A DNA stretch of 64,000 nucleotides. It comes from Lachnospiraceae bacterium (lineage in GTDB: Bacteria; Bacillota; Clostridia; Lachnospirales; Lachnospiraceae). The stretch spans positions 29,167 to 93,166 of the forward strand of contig JAGAQJ010000006.1 in NCBI GenBank assembly GCA_017622845.1, given 5' to 3'. Both the position numbers and the translations under genes were made by a program. Of this stretch, positions 37,436-46,221 are shown one piece after another. Each line of letters opens with the position of its first letter. Positions within the stretch are counted from its first letter, which is position 1. The notes beneath the pieces are model-generated. The model ran no database searches. It was not told where the DNA came from and saw only the letters and a list, made by a program, of their open reading frames with translations.

Positions 37436-38251
37436 ATGGATAGTTTGGTGAGTGTAATTATTTTAACTTATAATTCTGCTGATACGATTGTTGAAACGTT
37501 AAATAGTGTAAAATCACAGACCTATAGCCCATTGGAAGTGATTATTTCTGATGACTGTTCGAAAGATGAGACAAAAAGTATTGTAGAAGATTGGATTAAA
37601 GTAAATGAAAAAAATTTTTATGGCTTAAAAAGGATATATGGTGAGGTGAACCTTGGATTATCAGGTAATATGAACAAAGGGTTAAAAGAAGCTCAGGGGC
37701 GGTATGTAAAATTCTTGGCAGCAGATGATTTGCTGCTGCCCAATGCAATTGAAAGATATGTTACATTTTCCCATGCAAATGATAAGGTAATACCAATAGG
37801 AAAAGTAAAGCTATTGGCTGAGGCAGGCACAGACATAGTCGCTGTTCAAAGCTATTGTGAACGATGCTACGCTATCGCTATGGAATCAAGAGAGACGCAA
37901 TATGAAAAAATGTTGCGTACTAATTGGTTAGTATCTCCGGCAGCAGATTTTTATGAGAAAGCAGTTCTGATTAAGATGGGGGGATATGATGAACATTATA
38001 GACTAATGGAAGACTATCCAATGAGTATCAAGTTGTTGAAAAACGGATATCAATTTAGACTGATTAATGAAGAATTGATGGGATATCGCATTTCAGGAGG
38101 CTCTATTACAGGCTCACGTATGAAAGAACTCAAAAAAACAGAAATGAAGTTATTCTTTAGGCAGAGGTTTTGGTACATGCTTCAAAACGGAATGGGTTGG
38201 GAGGCAGTTAAACAAGTTAAATATTGGCTGAAAGTATTTATAAATGGATAG
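37436..38251 (+). CDS. GT2-family glycosyltransferase (paralogue of the gene at 28688)
   Basis: The 271-residue enzyme has VSVIILTYNSADTIVETL, SDDCSKDET, NLGLSGNMNKGL and AADDL (near 37714-37728). The second half (GGYDEHYRLMEDYPMSIKL, SGGSITGS, KKTEMKLFFRQRFWYML, GMGWEAVKQ) aligns without large gaps to the 28688 product. The DNA is much richer in A and T than that copy, so the genes probably came from different donors rather than from a recent local duplication. It precedes the Wzx gene by 13 bp. Confidence 0.87.
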   Translation: MDSLVSVIILTYNSADTIVETLNSVKSQTYSPLEVIISDDCSKDETKSIVEDWIKVNEKNFYGLKRIYGEVNLGLSGNMNKGLKEAQGRYVKFLAADDLLLPNAIERYVTFSHANDKVIPIGKVKLLAEAGTDIVAVQSYCERCYAIAMESRETQYEKMLRTNWLVSPAADFYEKAVLIKMGGYDEHYRLMEDYPMSIKLLKNGYQFRLINEELMGYRISGGSITGSRMKELKKTEMKLFFRQRFWYMLQNGMGWEAVKQVKYWLKVFING

Positions 38252-38264
38252 AAAGAGAAAATAA

Positions 38265-39800
38265 ATGAGAAGTAAGTTAGCAGTTAGAAATTCAATCGTT
38301 AATTTAATGAATCAGTTAATTTGCATTGTTTTGGCAATGGTAGTCAGAAGATATTTGATTCATTACCTTGGTGTAGAAATCTTGGGTGTGAATGCGACTA
38401 TTGTAGAAGTAATCAATATGCTTGCCTTAAGCGAGTTGGGAATCCAATACTCTATTTCTTATCGGTTATATAAACCCATCGCAGATGGAGATGAAGACAA
38501 GATAGGAGAAATCTTTACTTTATTTAAGAAAGCCTACCGTATTGTTGGTACAATTATTTTGATTGGTGGAATTATTGCGATACCGTTTATTCATCTGATT
38601 GTAAATACGACAATTGATATGAAAATTGTTTATTTAGTCTATATTATTCAGTTGACAGCAACAGCGGCATCATACTATGTTAATTATTACCGTACACTGT
38701 TAGGGGCTTATCAGAATCAATATTTTTGTACAGCCGTTGATATTGTTTTTAATATAGTGATTTATGCATTAAAATTTATTGTAATCATATATACAAGGAG
38801 TTATATCTTGTATTTATTATTGCAGTTTGTGCAACTATTTGGCTCTAATTACATTATTTCACATCATTGCAAAAAGAAGTACCCACTGGTATTAAAAAAG
38901 TATGAAACAAGTAAGGAAGAAAAGACAAATCTCATAGCCGATTTGAAGGAAATTGTTCTTGGCAATATTTCAGGATATGTATATCGGTCAACAGATAGTA
39001 TGGTTATTTCTGCATTTTGTGGGTCTTTATTAGTAGGTTTACTTTCTAACTATAAGACGATTACACAATCTATTCGCCAATTAATAAATATTGTGAATAG
39101 TTCTTTGAATCCAACATGGGGGAATTTTTTAAGTGAGGATAAGAATAAAGGACGTATCAAAGAAATGTTTGATATGTTTGTATTTCTTCAGTTTGTTATA
39201 TGCTCCATTATGCTTATCCCCATTATTTGCTTGGCTGATGAATTTGTGATCATGTGGATAGGAAAAGATTACCTTATCAGTGCGAGACTTTTGTGGTTAA
39301 TTATTTTGGATATTTATATGAATACAGTACATGAACCGAATTGTATGATAATGAGGGGATATGGTATGTTTAAAGAAGATAAATGGATTTCAGCAGCGGC
39401 GGCAATCGTAAATCTGGTTTCTTCTATTATTTTAGTACAGTTCTTAGGTATTGAGGGTGTATTGATAGGCACACTTCTTGCTCTTTGTATTTATTGGATT
39501 GGAAGGAGCTATGTCGTAAATAAAAAGTGTTTTGAAAACAGTAAATCTATTTATGGAAAGTATTGGCTGATGAACGCGATTTACATTATTGCTTTTGTCG
39601 TTATTGCAGTTTTTGCTAAATTTGTGGTTACGAAATTGGTAATCGGTAATGCGATTGTTCAGTTTATTTGTAGAGGATTTCTCGCAGAATCTATTATTGC
39701 AGCTGCAATTTTGATATGCTTTGGAAGCAGCAAAAATATGAAAAAGGCGTATGAAGTTATATTAAAACCATATTTATCTAAGCTGATAAGGAAAGGATAA
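38265..39800 (+). CDS. Wzx-like oligosaccharide flippase
   Basis: The 511-residue protein has about fourteen predicted membrane helices. It begins RNSIVNLMNQLICIVLAMVV RRYLIHYLGVEILGVN in outline, the usual N-terminus of Wzx/RfbX-type MOP-superfamily flippases. A second hallmark is YKTITQSIRQLINIVNSSLNP in the middle. It would move lipid-linked repeat units to the outer face of the membrane. A second, unrelated Wzx-like gene (50649) and an ABC flippase (17986) in the same window suggest more than one glycan. It lies 4 bp before a GT11 gene. Confidence 0.85.
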   Translation: MRSKLAVRNSIVNLMNQLICIVLAMVVRRYLIHYLGVEILGVNATIVEVINMLALSELGIQYSISYRLYKPIADGDEDKIGEIFTLFKKAYRIVGTIILIGGIIAIPFIHLIVNTTIDMKIVYLVYIIQLTATAASYYVNYYRTLLGAYQNQYFCTAVDIVFNIVIYALKFIVIIYTRSYILYLLLQFVQLFGSNYIISHHCKKKYPLVLKKYETSKEEKTNLIADLKEIVLGNISGYVYRSTDSMVISAFCGSLLVGLLSNYKTITQSIRQLINIVNSSLNPTWGNFLSEDKNKGRIKEMFDMFVFLQFVICSIMLIPIICLADEFVIMWIGKDYLISARLLWLIILDIYMNTVHEPNCMIMRGYGMFKEDKWISAAAAIVNLVSSIILVQFLGIEGVLIGTLLALCIYWIGRSYVVNKKCFENSKSIYGKYWLMNAIYIIAFVVIAVFAKFVVTKLVIGNAIVQFICRGFLAESIIAAAILICFGSSKNMKKAYEVILKPYLSKLIRKG

Positions 39801-39804
39801 TCAG

Positions 39805-40800
39805 ATGGAATATCACGAAAAGAAGCATTATTATGTTGTTACAATAGCTGGTGGATTGGGAAGCCAGATGGCAAAGTATGCATTCTACTTGTTGCTAAAT
39901 AAAAAAAGTAAAAATACAATTAATATGATTGATACCTATTTTTATCAGTATCAGGAAGCTTGGAACGGATATGAATTGAATAGAATTTTTGGAATAGAGG
40001 CACCGGATATATCTAAATTGTATGATGCAGATGCACCCTTAGTGCACGACTACTTTAAAAAAGCAGCCGAGTTTTTTATCAAGGAACAGCCGGAAGAAGA
40101 AATTATACGTGTAAGCAGGGGTGAATATACCTACTATAATTCTTCTTTGGCTTCTGTTAAGAAGATAAGGGATAAAGTGCTATTTAAGTTAAGATATGAA
40201 TATATGACAAGATTTGTGACAAAGAAGTATGGTTACATTAATGATCGATATAAGAATAACTGGTATCATTTGAACGCAAATGTTTATTATGATGAGTTTA
40301 ATTATACTTCAGATAAATATTTTAGAGAAATAAAAGATGAAATTGTTAATGCTTTTAAATTTCCTAATTTTACGGATGAAGTCAATCAATTTTATAAAGA
40401 AAAAATGCTTTCTGAAGAATCTGTTGTACTGCATGTAAGAAGAAGTGATCACATGTATGATAATGGTTTTTTATATGAGGATAATTACTATCAAAAGGCG
40501 GTTGAATACATAAAAGAAAATGTATCCAATCCGGTTTTTTATATTTTTTCAGATGAACTCGAGTGGTGTAATAATCATATTGGCGAATTAGGTCTGCAGG
40601 AATCAGATAAAGTATTTTTTGTTGATTGGAATCACGGTATGGAAAGCTTTCGGGATATGCAGCTCATGACTTATGCCAAGCACAATATTTTGGCAATCAG
40701 TTCTTTTAGCTGGTGGGGGTATTATTTAAGTAAGAGGACAAAAAAAATTGTCTGCGCTCCAAAAGGATTTTGGCTGGGAGTGGAAAATAATTTTTATTAG
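39805..40800 (+). CDS. GT11-family glycosyltransferase, probable alpha-1,2-fucosyltransferase
   Basis: The 331-residue protein has the GT11 opening VVTIAGGLGSQMAKYAFYLL (a GSQM variant of GNQL), the donor-binding VVLHVRRSDH (near 40422-40450), VFYIFSDELEWC, DVRD-like SFRDMQLMTYAKHNILAIS and SSFSWWGYYL. An insertion of about 60 residues before the HVRR motif makes it longer than the 13020 enzyme. It probably transfers L-fucose or a similar sugar from GDP. The next reading frame, with a strong ribosome site, starts 9 bases after the stop. Confidence 0.82.
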   Translation: MEYHEKKHYYVVTIAGGLGSQMAKYAFYLLLNKKSKNTINMIDTYFYQYQEAWNGYELNRIFGIEAPDISKLYDADAPLVHDYFKKAAEFFIKEQPEEEIIRVSRGEYTYYNSSLASVKKIRDKVLFKLRYEYMTRFVTKKYGYINDRYKNNWYHLNANVYYDEFNYTSDKYFREIKDEIVNAFKFPNFTDEVNQFYKEKMLSEESVVLHVRRSDHMYDNGFLYEDNYYQKAVEYIKENVSNPVFYIFSDELEWCNNHIGELGLQESDKVFFVDWNHGMESFRDMQLMTYAKHNILAISSFSWWGYYLSKRTKKIVCAPKGFWLGVENNFY

Positions 40801-40809
40801 GGAGGGAAG

Positions 40810-40854
40810 GTGAACAAATTGAAAAGTAGAAAATTGGTAACTCATGCAGAATGA
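40810..40854 (+). CDS. 14-codon leader frame, or broken 5' end of the GT-C gene
   Basis: A GTG at 40810 has an excellent ribosome site (GGGAGGGAA) and encodes 14 residues, VNKLKSRKLVTHAE, before TGA. Its stop overlaps the ATG of the next gene as ATGA. That ATG has no ribosome site of its own. Two readings are possible: a leader peptide that couples translation, or the native basic N-terminus of the GT-C protein cut off by a one-base frameshift. Confidence 0.4.
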   Translation: MNKLKSRKLVTHAE

Positions 40855-42437
40855 TATGGTGCGCAATGATTCTATTGCAGGTGTTTGTTATAATCTTCTG
40901 GGGTAATGTAAAGGAAGGCTTTTTCATTGATGAGTTGTATACATTAGAAGGAGCACAGAAAAGTGGATATGACATAGGCTTAAATATGGACGGCTATAAA
41001 TGGCAGACTGAGCCGGATTTTTTTGAGACATGGCATGAGTCGGATGAATTTATAGAGCACGTTACAGTACATAAAAGTGATTGGGTATTTTATGGACCAT
41101 TTGTGCAAGGAATAAAGAAATTTTTAAGTAATCCATACTATGTATTAATTAATATTGTGTCGTGTGCTAATTTTGGAAATTTTTCAAAATGGTATGCAAT
41201 TGGATTCAATATATTTTTATTTGTGCTTGCGCAAATCATTTTACATCAGTTGATTCTGAAAGTATCAAATTCTAAAAAAGATGCCTTCATGGTGAATATG
41301 CTTTATGGGTTTTCAGCCGGTGCGATTTCAACAGCAATTTTTGTCAGATTTTATATGCTTAGCGTACTTATGACAATCATAACAGCATATGTACTGTACC
41401 TGTTATGGAACAATAAAGATAATATAAAGAAAGAGATTGCAGAAATATTTTTATTGTTGGCTGTAATCTATCTTGGATATAGAGTACATCAATATATATT
41501 GGTATGGAGTGCTGTTTTATGTCTCGTATATGTATGCGCATTAATATCTAAGAGAGAATGGAAGAAGCTGACAGCCTATATGGGAATATTTATAGTAGCC
41601 GGAATAGGATATTTGTCAAAAAATAGCATTTCGGACATGCTGTCTGGAAAACAAGGAGAAGCTGCTGTAGAAAATTTGTTTCATAAACCTATTGTTAATA
41701 CGATTAAGGATATTGCAAGCTATATAGCTACTATAGTAGAGCAGGTTTTAGGCAATAAATATTTTTGTATTGCTGTTTTTGTAATTGCATTTATCTATCT
41801 TTTTTTACGAAAAAGAAAAAAAATATATGAAACAATAACAATAAAAGAAAAATTTGGCATGATTGTAATTGTATGTGTTGCCATGTATATATTGATTATT
41901 GGTAGAATTTGTCCATGGGTGAGCTGGCGGTATGTTAGTAACATATTTCCCATGGTGGTGCTTGGTGTATATATGATTGTCAGCAGTATTATAGAAAGAT
42001 GTTTTGATGAAAAAAAAGCATGGATTGCTGTAAGTATTTATTTTTTCATATCTTTGTGCTTATCTTATAATGTGAATGTTATTAAAGAATTACATCTGGG
42101 TGCAAGGAGTGAGGCGATGACACTTGCAACTGGGTATGCAGATGTAGATAGTATTTTTGTGTATGATGGGAATGAGGGAAGATTATATCTTAATTCTTAT
42201 ATTTATGCACCGAACACCAGAGTATTTATAACGGAGAAAAGCACTTTTGATGAAAATACTATTTTTGATGCAGAGGAGCAAGTACCCGATGAAATATTAG
42301 TGTGGGTAAGTGCAGTAAATGAAGATTATAAGGATACTGTAAATTATTTTGTTGAGCATTCAAGTTATAAACAGTCAGAATTGTTGCTGGATAGAAGCAG
42401 ACACAACGAGTGCTATTATGTTTACTTATTGAAATAA
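40851..42437 (+). CDS. GT-C fold membrane glycosyltransferase
   Basis: The 528-residue polytopic protein has its first helix at MILLQVFVIIFWGNV, followed by the acidic external motif GFFIDELYTLEGA (near 40918-40950), with the DE pair of GT-C enzymes. About ten more helices and a short outer domain follow. It would use a polyprenyl-phosphate sugar, perhaps made by the DPMS-like enzyme at 47335. The ATG at 40851 starts the protein almost directly in the first helix, with no basic residues and no ribosome site, which is unusual for this family. The preceding 14-codon frame may supply the missing start. Confidence 0.72.
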   Translation: MIWCAMILLQVFVIIFWGNVKEGFFIDELYTLEGAQKSGYDIGLNMDGYKWQTEPDFFETWHESDEFIEHVTVHKSDWVFYGPFVQGIKKFLSNPYYVLINIVSCANFGNFSKWYAIGFNIFLFVLAQIILHQLILKVSNSKKDAFMVNMLYGFSAGAISTAIFVRFYMLSVLMTIITAYVLYLLWNNKDNIKKEIAEIFLLLAVIYLGYRVHQYILVWSAVLCLVYVCALISKREWKKLTAYMGIFIVAGIGYLSKNSISDMLSGKQGEAAVENLFHKPIVNTIKDIASYIATIVEQVLGNKYFCIAVFVIAFIYLFLRKRKKIYETITIKEKFGMIVIVCVAMYILIIGRICPWVSWRYVSNIFPMVVLGVYMIVSSIIERCFDEKKAWIAVSIYFFISLCLSYNVNVIKELHLGARSEAMTLATGYADVDSIFVYDGNEGRLYLNSYIYAPNTRVFITEKSTFDENTIFDAEEQVPDEILVWVSAVNEDYKDTVNYFVEHSSYKQSELLLDRSRHNECYYVYLLK

Positions 42438-42472
42438 TAACGTTTGACAGAAACAGATGGAGAAGCTTGGGA

Positions 42473-44350
42473 ATGAAAATAAAAATTGAACTATCAGTTA
42501 AAAAAGGGATTATAGCAGGTATATTGATGATAGCAAGTATACTGTATGCTATCAGTACGGATTTATCAATAAAATTTGCAGTAGCGCTGCCTGTTATGCT
42601 GTTTTTGGGATTTTTTATTAGAATTAAATTAATATGGAAATGGTTGGATATAGTTGCTTTTATGGCATCTTCGTTTGTTTCATTAACAATACTTCAGCTG
42701 GAAACAGGAAGTGTTATTAATGACCTTGGAATAAAAAAGATGATATTAAATTGGTTCCTGGCATTATGCATATTTGTATTCATTCTTTTATTTTGTAAAA
42801 AGATTAGCACAGCATGCAAAATCGGATCAATTGTATTGTTTATTCTGGGGTTTGCAGATGCACTGGTAATAGCGTTTAGAGGTAATCAGATTTCTGTTAA
42901 TGACATATATTCTATTCGTACGGCATTAAGTGTGGTAGGAAATTATAAGTTGTCGTTAAACCCTATGTTTATTTTGGCAATTGTAATTTTTGCAGGATAT
43001 TTTATGTGCTTAAATAAGGTAGAGTTTGCTGCAGAAAAAACAGGTAAGACGAGATTTATTGGTATACCTGTTATCATACTGCTTGTTATCATTACAATTA
43101 TGAACATGCAGTCATATCATGTTTCTACATGGGAGAATAAAGGGTGTACTACTAATGGTGTATTTTTGGAATGGGTTTTGGAGGTTCGTGATTTACAGAT
43201 TAAAGAACCTGAAAATTATTCTGTAGAATATATAGAAAATATCCTTGGGGAATATTCAGAGAGAAGAGAAAATACCTCCCCCCCCCATATTGTCGTTGTA
43301 ATGAGTGAAGCTTATAGCGATTTAACAGTATTAGGTGATATAGAAACTTCAAAAGAGGTGATGCCCAATTTTGATGAATTATATAAAGAAAGTGTACATG
43401 GATATGCATTATCTTCTGTTTTTGGAGGAAATACTGCTGTATCAGAGTGGGAATTTCTAACAGGTTCTTCTATGGCGTTTATGCCTGCTGGTTCAGTTGC
43501 TTATCAACAATATGTAAAAAATGGAGATAATTCGCTTGTAAGCTATTTCAAAAATGAAGGGTACTATACAATTGCAATGCATCCATATTTGCCAAACGGA
43601 TGGAATCGCAGTAAAGTTTTTCAGGATTTTGGATTTGATGAAAGCTTGTTTATAGATGATTTTGCTCAAGAAAAATTAGTTAGAAGTTATGTGTCGGATG
43701 AAGAATTTTATGATACAATTATTTCTCAGTTTGAGAAGAAGGATACAGATGAACCATTGTTTGTCTTTGGAATTTCCATGCAGAATCATGGGGGATATGT
43801 ATATGAAGATTTTGAGAGCGATGTGAAGACTACGAACCTGAGCCGTGAGTATGAAGATGTGAATCAGTATCTTTCTCTTATTCATACGACAGATGAATCG
43901 CTGTCTGTATTAATTGATTATTTTAGAGACTATCAAGATGATGTTGTAATTGTATTTTTTGGAGATCATCAGCCTAATCTGAATAGTGGGTTTTACGAAG
44001 AAATGGATGGAGGAAACTCGGAATATTCCAAATACCTGATACCATTTTTTATATGGAAAAACTTTTCGACAGAAGAAGATAATGCGAAAGATATTGGTAT
44101 AACAAGTATAAATTATCTCTCAACAATTATGATGCAAGAAGCGGGATTGCCTATGCCGGCGTATTATCAATTTTTAAATGAAGCCTATCAGGAAATACCG
44201 GCGGTTCATGCATATGGTTATATCGAGAATAATAGCTATAATAGTCTGGAAAAAGACAGCTTAATGGAAAAAGAAATTATGAGTAAGTATTGGTTGTTTC
44301 AATATGCGAATGTTTTTGGAAACTTTGAAGGTTCAAAGTTGTTTAACTGA
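42473..44350 (+). CDS. LtaS-like sulfatase-fold membrane transferase carrying a poly-C tract
   Basis: The ATG at 42473 gives the basic MKIKIELSVKKG before the first helix. The 625-residue protein has about seven membrane helices and then an outside sulfatase-fold domain: HIVVVMSEAYSDL (first metal ligand), FGGNTAVSEWEFLTGS with the Thr nucleophile (near 43420-43465), ISMQNHGGY and FFGDHQP (near 43960-43980). LtaS-like enzymes move glycerol phosphate from phosphatidylglycerol to glycans or teichoic acid. The codons for Ser-Pro-Pro at the border of the two domains contain nine C in a row (43278-43286). Slippage there would remove the whole catalytic domain. The present length keeps the frame open. 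Confidence 0.82.
   Translation: MKIKIELSVKKGIIAGILMIASILYAISTDLSIKFAVALPVMLFLGFFIRIKLIWKWLDIVAFMASSFVSLTILQLETGSVINDLGIKKMILNWFLALCIFVFILLFCKKISTACKIGSIVLFILGFADALVIAFRGNQISVNDIYSIRTALSVVGNYKLSLNPMFILAIVIFAGYFMCLNKVEFAAEKTGKTRFIGIPVIILLVIITIMNMQSYHVSTWENKGCTTNGVFLEWVLEVRDLQIKEPENYSVEYIENILGEYSERRENTSPPHIVVVMSEAYSDLTVLGDIETSKEVMPNFDELYKESVHGYALSSVFGGNTAVSEWEFLTGSSMAFMPAGSVAYQQYVKNGDNSLVSYFKNEGYYTIAMHPYLPNGWNRSKVFQDFGFDESLFIDDFAQEKLVRSYVSDEEFYDTIISQFEKKDTDEPLFVFGISMQNHGGYVYEDFESDVKTTNLSREYEDVNQYLSLIHTTDESLSVLIDYFRDYQDDVVIVFFGDHQPNLNSGFYEEMDGGNSEYSKYLIPFFIWKNFSTEEDNAKDIGITSINYLSTIMMQEAGLPMPAYYQFLNEAYQEIPAVHAYGYIENNSYNSLEKDSLMEKEIMSKYWLFQYANVFGNFEGSKLFN
43278..43286 (+). repeat. Homopolymer tract of nine C inside the LtaS-like gene
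   Basis: A run of nine C interrupts strongly AT-rich coding sequence just before the catalytic domain. I noticed no comparable G or C run elsewhere in the window; the others I saw are six or shorter. Such tracts switch surface-glycan genes on and off by slippage in other bacteria. Confidence 0.7.
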
Positions 44351-44370
44351 GAGGAAAGGGGATTATAATA

Positions 44371-45114
44371 GTGAACAATATAAAAAAATATGAAGAATTT
44401 TATATAAGTGATGATGAAGGGTTTGAAAAATATCAGGTATTATATCGAAGAAGAATGTTAATGGATTTATTTAAGGAGTATCATCATAAGAATGTCTTAG
44501 AAATAGGGTGTGGGATGGAGCCGCTTTTCTCTTTTCTTGATATGACAGATATCGAACAATATGTCGTTATTGAACCTGTAAAACATTTTTGCGAGTTAGC
44601 TTCTGGAGCGAATAATCATGAAAAAGTGAAAATTATTAATGATTATATGGAAAATTATGTAAATGAAGAAAACATAGAATATGACTTAATTATCTGCAGT
44701 AGCTTATTACATGAAGTTAACAGTCAGGATGCTTTATTGGAGCAGATTAAGAAGTTTTGCAGTGAAAAGACAATTGTGCATATTAATGTACCTAATGCAA
44801 ATTCTTTTCACAGGCTTTTGGCAAAGGAGATGCACTTAATTGAGGATGTGCATGATTTTTCTCAAAGAGATAATTTAAGGCAGCATACAAAAGTGTTTGA
44901 TCTTGAACAGTTAGAATTGGCGTTAAACAGAAGCGGATTTGAAGCGATAAAGAAAGGATCCTATTTTGTAAAGCCATTTACACATGACCAAATGATGGCT
45001 TGTATGAATGAAAGTATAATTACAGAACAAATGTTGGACGGGTTAAATGCAATGACAAAATACATGCCGGAGTATGGTTCAGATATTTATTGTAATGTGA
45101 AGCTTAGCAAATGA
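44371..45114 (+). CDS. Class I SAM-dependent methyltransferase
   Basis: The GTG at 44371 has AGGAAAGGGG upstream and no competing ATG. The 247-residue protein has the SAM-binding motif VLEIGCGMEPLF (near 44498-44533), the acidic VVIEPVKHF, the DYMENYVN loop and YDLIICSSLLHEV (near 44680-44720), in the normal order. The C-terminal part, including FDLEQLELALNRSGF, resembles methyltransferases that act on sugars or lipid-linked glycans. It could methylate and so cap the growing glycan. The gap after it holds the relic of another gene's 3' end. Confidence 0.8.
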   Translation: MNNIKKYEEFYISDDEGFEKYQVLYRRRMLMDLFKEYHHKNVLEIGCGMEPLFSFLDMTDIEQYVVIEPVKHFCELASGANNHEKVKIINDYMENYVNEENIEYDLIICSSLLHEVNSQDALLEQIKKFCSEKTIVHINVPNANSFHRLLAKEMHLIEDVHDFSQRDNLRQHTKVFDLEQLELALNRSGFEAIKKGSYFVKPFTHDQMMACMNESIITEQMLDGLNAMTKYMPEYGSDIYCNVKLSK

Positions 45115-45154
45115 ATATGCAGATAACGTAGCTTAATGAGGAAAAACTTTTTAA

Positions 45155-45203
45155 AAAATCAATAAAAAATTAAGAGGCACAGGGAGTAAATAGATGGATA
45201 AGC
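45155..45203 (+). pseudogene. Duplicated 3' end of the gene at 46222 (recombination scar)
   Basis: These 49 bases match 47005-47053 at 43 positions. The latter span the last codons (KINKRLRAIGSK), the stop and ten following bases of the gene at 46222. The translated relic reads KINKKLRGTGSK and a stop. The match runs into the first codons of the GT-D-like gene. A relative of the 46222 gene once stood just upstream of the 45194 gene and was lost. Confidence 0.7.
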
Positions 45204-46204
45204 AGGGATTGCAGAAGAAATGGAAAAAGTATGAAAAAAGATGGAAATTTCGTGATTTTTATTTTAATAAATGTTTAAGAAGGCATGGCATTGTAAAATA
45301 TTTTCATAGAGAACCTGTGATGCCTCATTATGCGCATAAGTGGGTGATGACAAAGCAAAAAACAAACGATTATATTTATCAGTTAATTATGTCTGATAAA
45401 CCATTTATGGTATGCCGTTTTGGAAATACGGAGCTGCAAACGGTGGTCGGAAATTTAAAAATAAGGATTATGGGACACTCTGCTGAGGCAGATGCATATT
45501 TGGATAAGTGGTTTACAAGGTTAGGCAAGGATTCCGGTTTTTTTCCGGTAGATTATCAATATCTTGATTCATTTACGGATTGCATTCTTGATTCCTGCAG
45601 GCAGGCGGATTTGCTTGCTATGTGGCATTTGAATATGGAAGATTTTGTTATTGAAGAATATAATCCAGCAGTAAAATTGACCTACTTATTTCGGATAGAG
45701 CCGTGGCTTGCTAACGGCAGACCATGGTCTGCTGCACTAAAAGGAAAAAAAGTATTAGTGATTCATCCATTTGAAGATACCATACAGGCACAATACCAAA
45801 AACGTGATAAACTATTTCCAGGAACAGAAATTCTTCCGGAATTTGAATTAAAGACATTGAAAGCGGTGCAGACTTTATGTGGTGAAAGGGATGATCGGTT
45901 TCAAACTTGGTTTGAGGCATTGGAATATATGTATCAGGAGGCGGTAAAGATCGATTTTGACGTGGCGATTATCGGATGTGGAGCTTATGGTATGCCGCTG
46001 GCTGCCAAACTAAAGCAAGCAGGAAAAGGCGTGATTCATCTGGGTGGAGCGACACAGCTTTTATTTGGCATCAAAGGCAGGAGATGGGAAGAAAATTATC
46101 CTTCTAAAATTGCAACATGTTTTAATGAGAATTGGACATATCCTTTAGAGTCGGAAAAGCCTAAAAATGGAGGAACTGTGGAACAAGGCTGCTATTGGAA
46201 GTAA
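45194..46204 (+). CDS. GT-D fold (DUF1792-like) glycosyltransferase candidate
   Basis: The 336-residue protein has a basic, aromatic N-terminus, then PFMVCRFGNTELQTV (near 45400-45445). R-F-G-x-x-E is the donor-site motif of GT-D/DUF1792 enzymes first seen in streptococcal glycoprotein synthesis. The C-terminal half has VLVIHPFEDTIQAQY and DVAIIGCGAYGMPLAAKL followed by VIHLGGATQLLFGIKG, the other conserved blocks. Length and motif order fit. The sugar is unknown. The fold assignment rests on these motifs only. Confidence 0.65.
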   Translation: MDKQGLQKKWKKYEKRWKFRDFYFNKCLRRHGIVKYFHREPVMPHYAHKWVMTKQKTNDYIYQLIMSDKPFMVCRFGNTELQTVVGNLKIRIMGHSAEADAYLDKWFTRLGKDSGFFPVDYQYLDSFTDCILDSCRQADLLAMWHLNMEDFVIEEYNPAVKLTYLFRIEPWLANGRPWSAALKGKKVLVIHPFEDTIQAQYQKRDKLFPGTEILPEFELKTLKAVQTLCGERDDRFQTWFEALEYMYQEAVKIDFDVAIIGCGAYGMPLAAKLKQAGKGVIHLGGATQLLFGIKGRRWEENYPSKIATCFNENWTYPLESEKPKNGGTVEQGCYWK

Positions 46205-46221
46205 TTAGAATGGAGTAGTAA

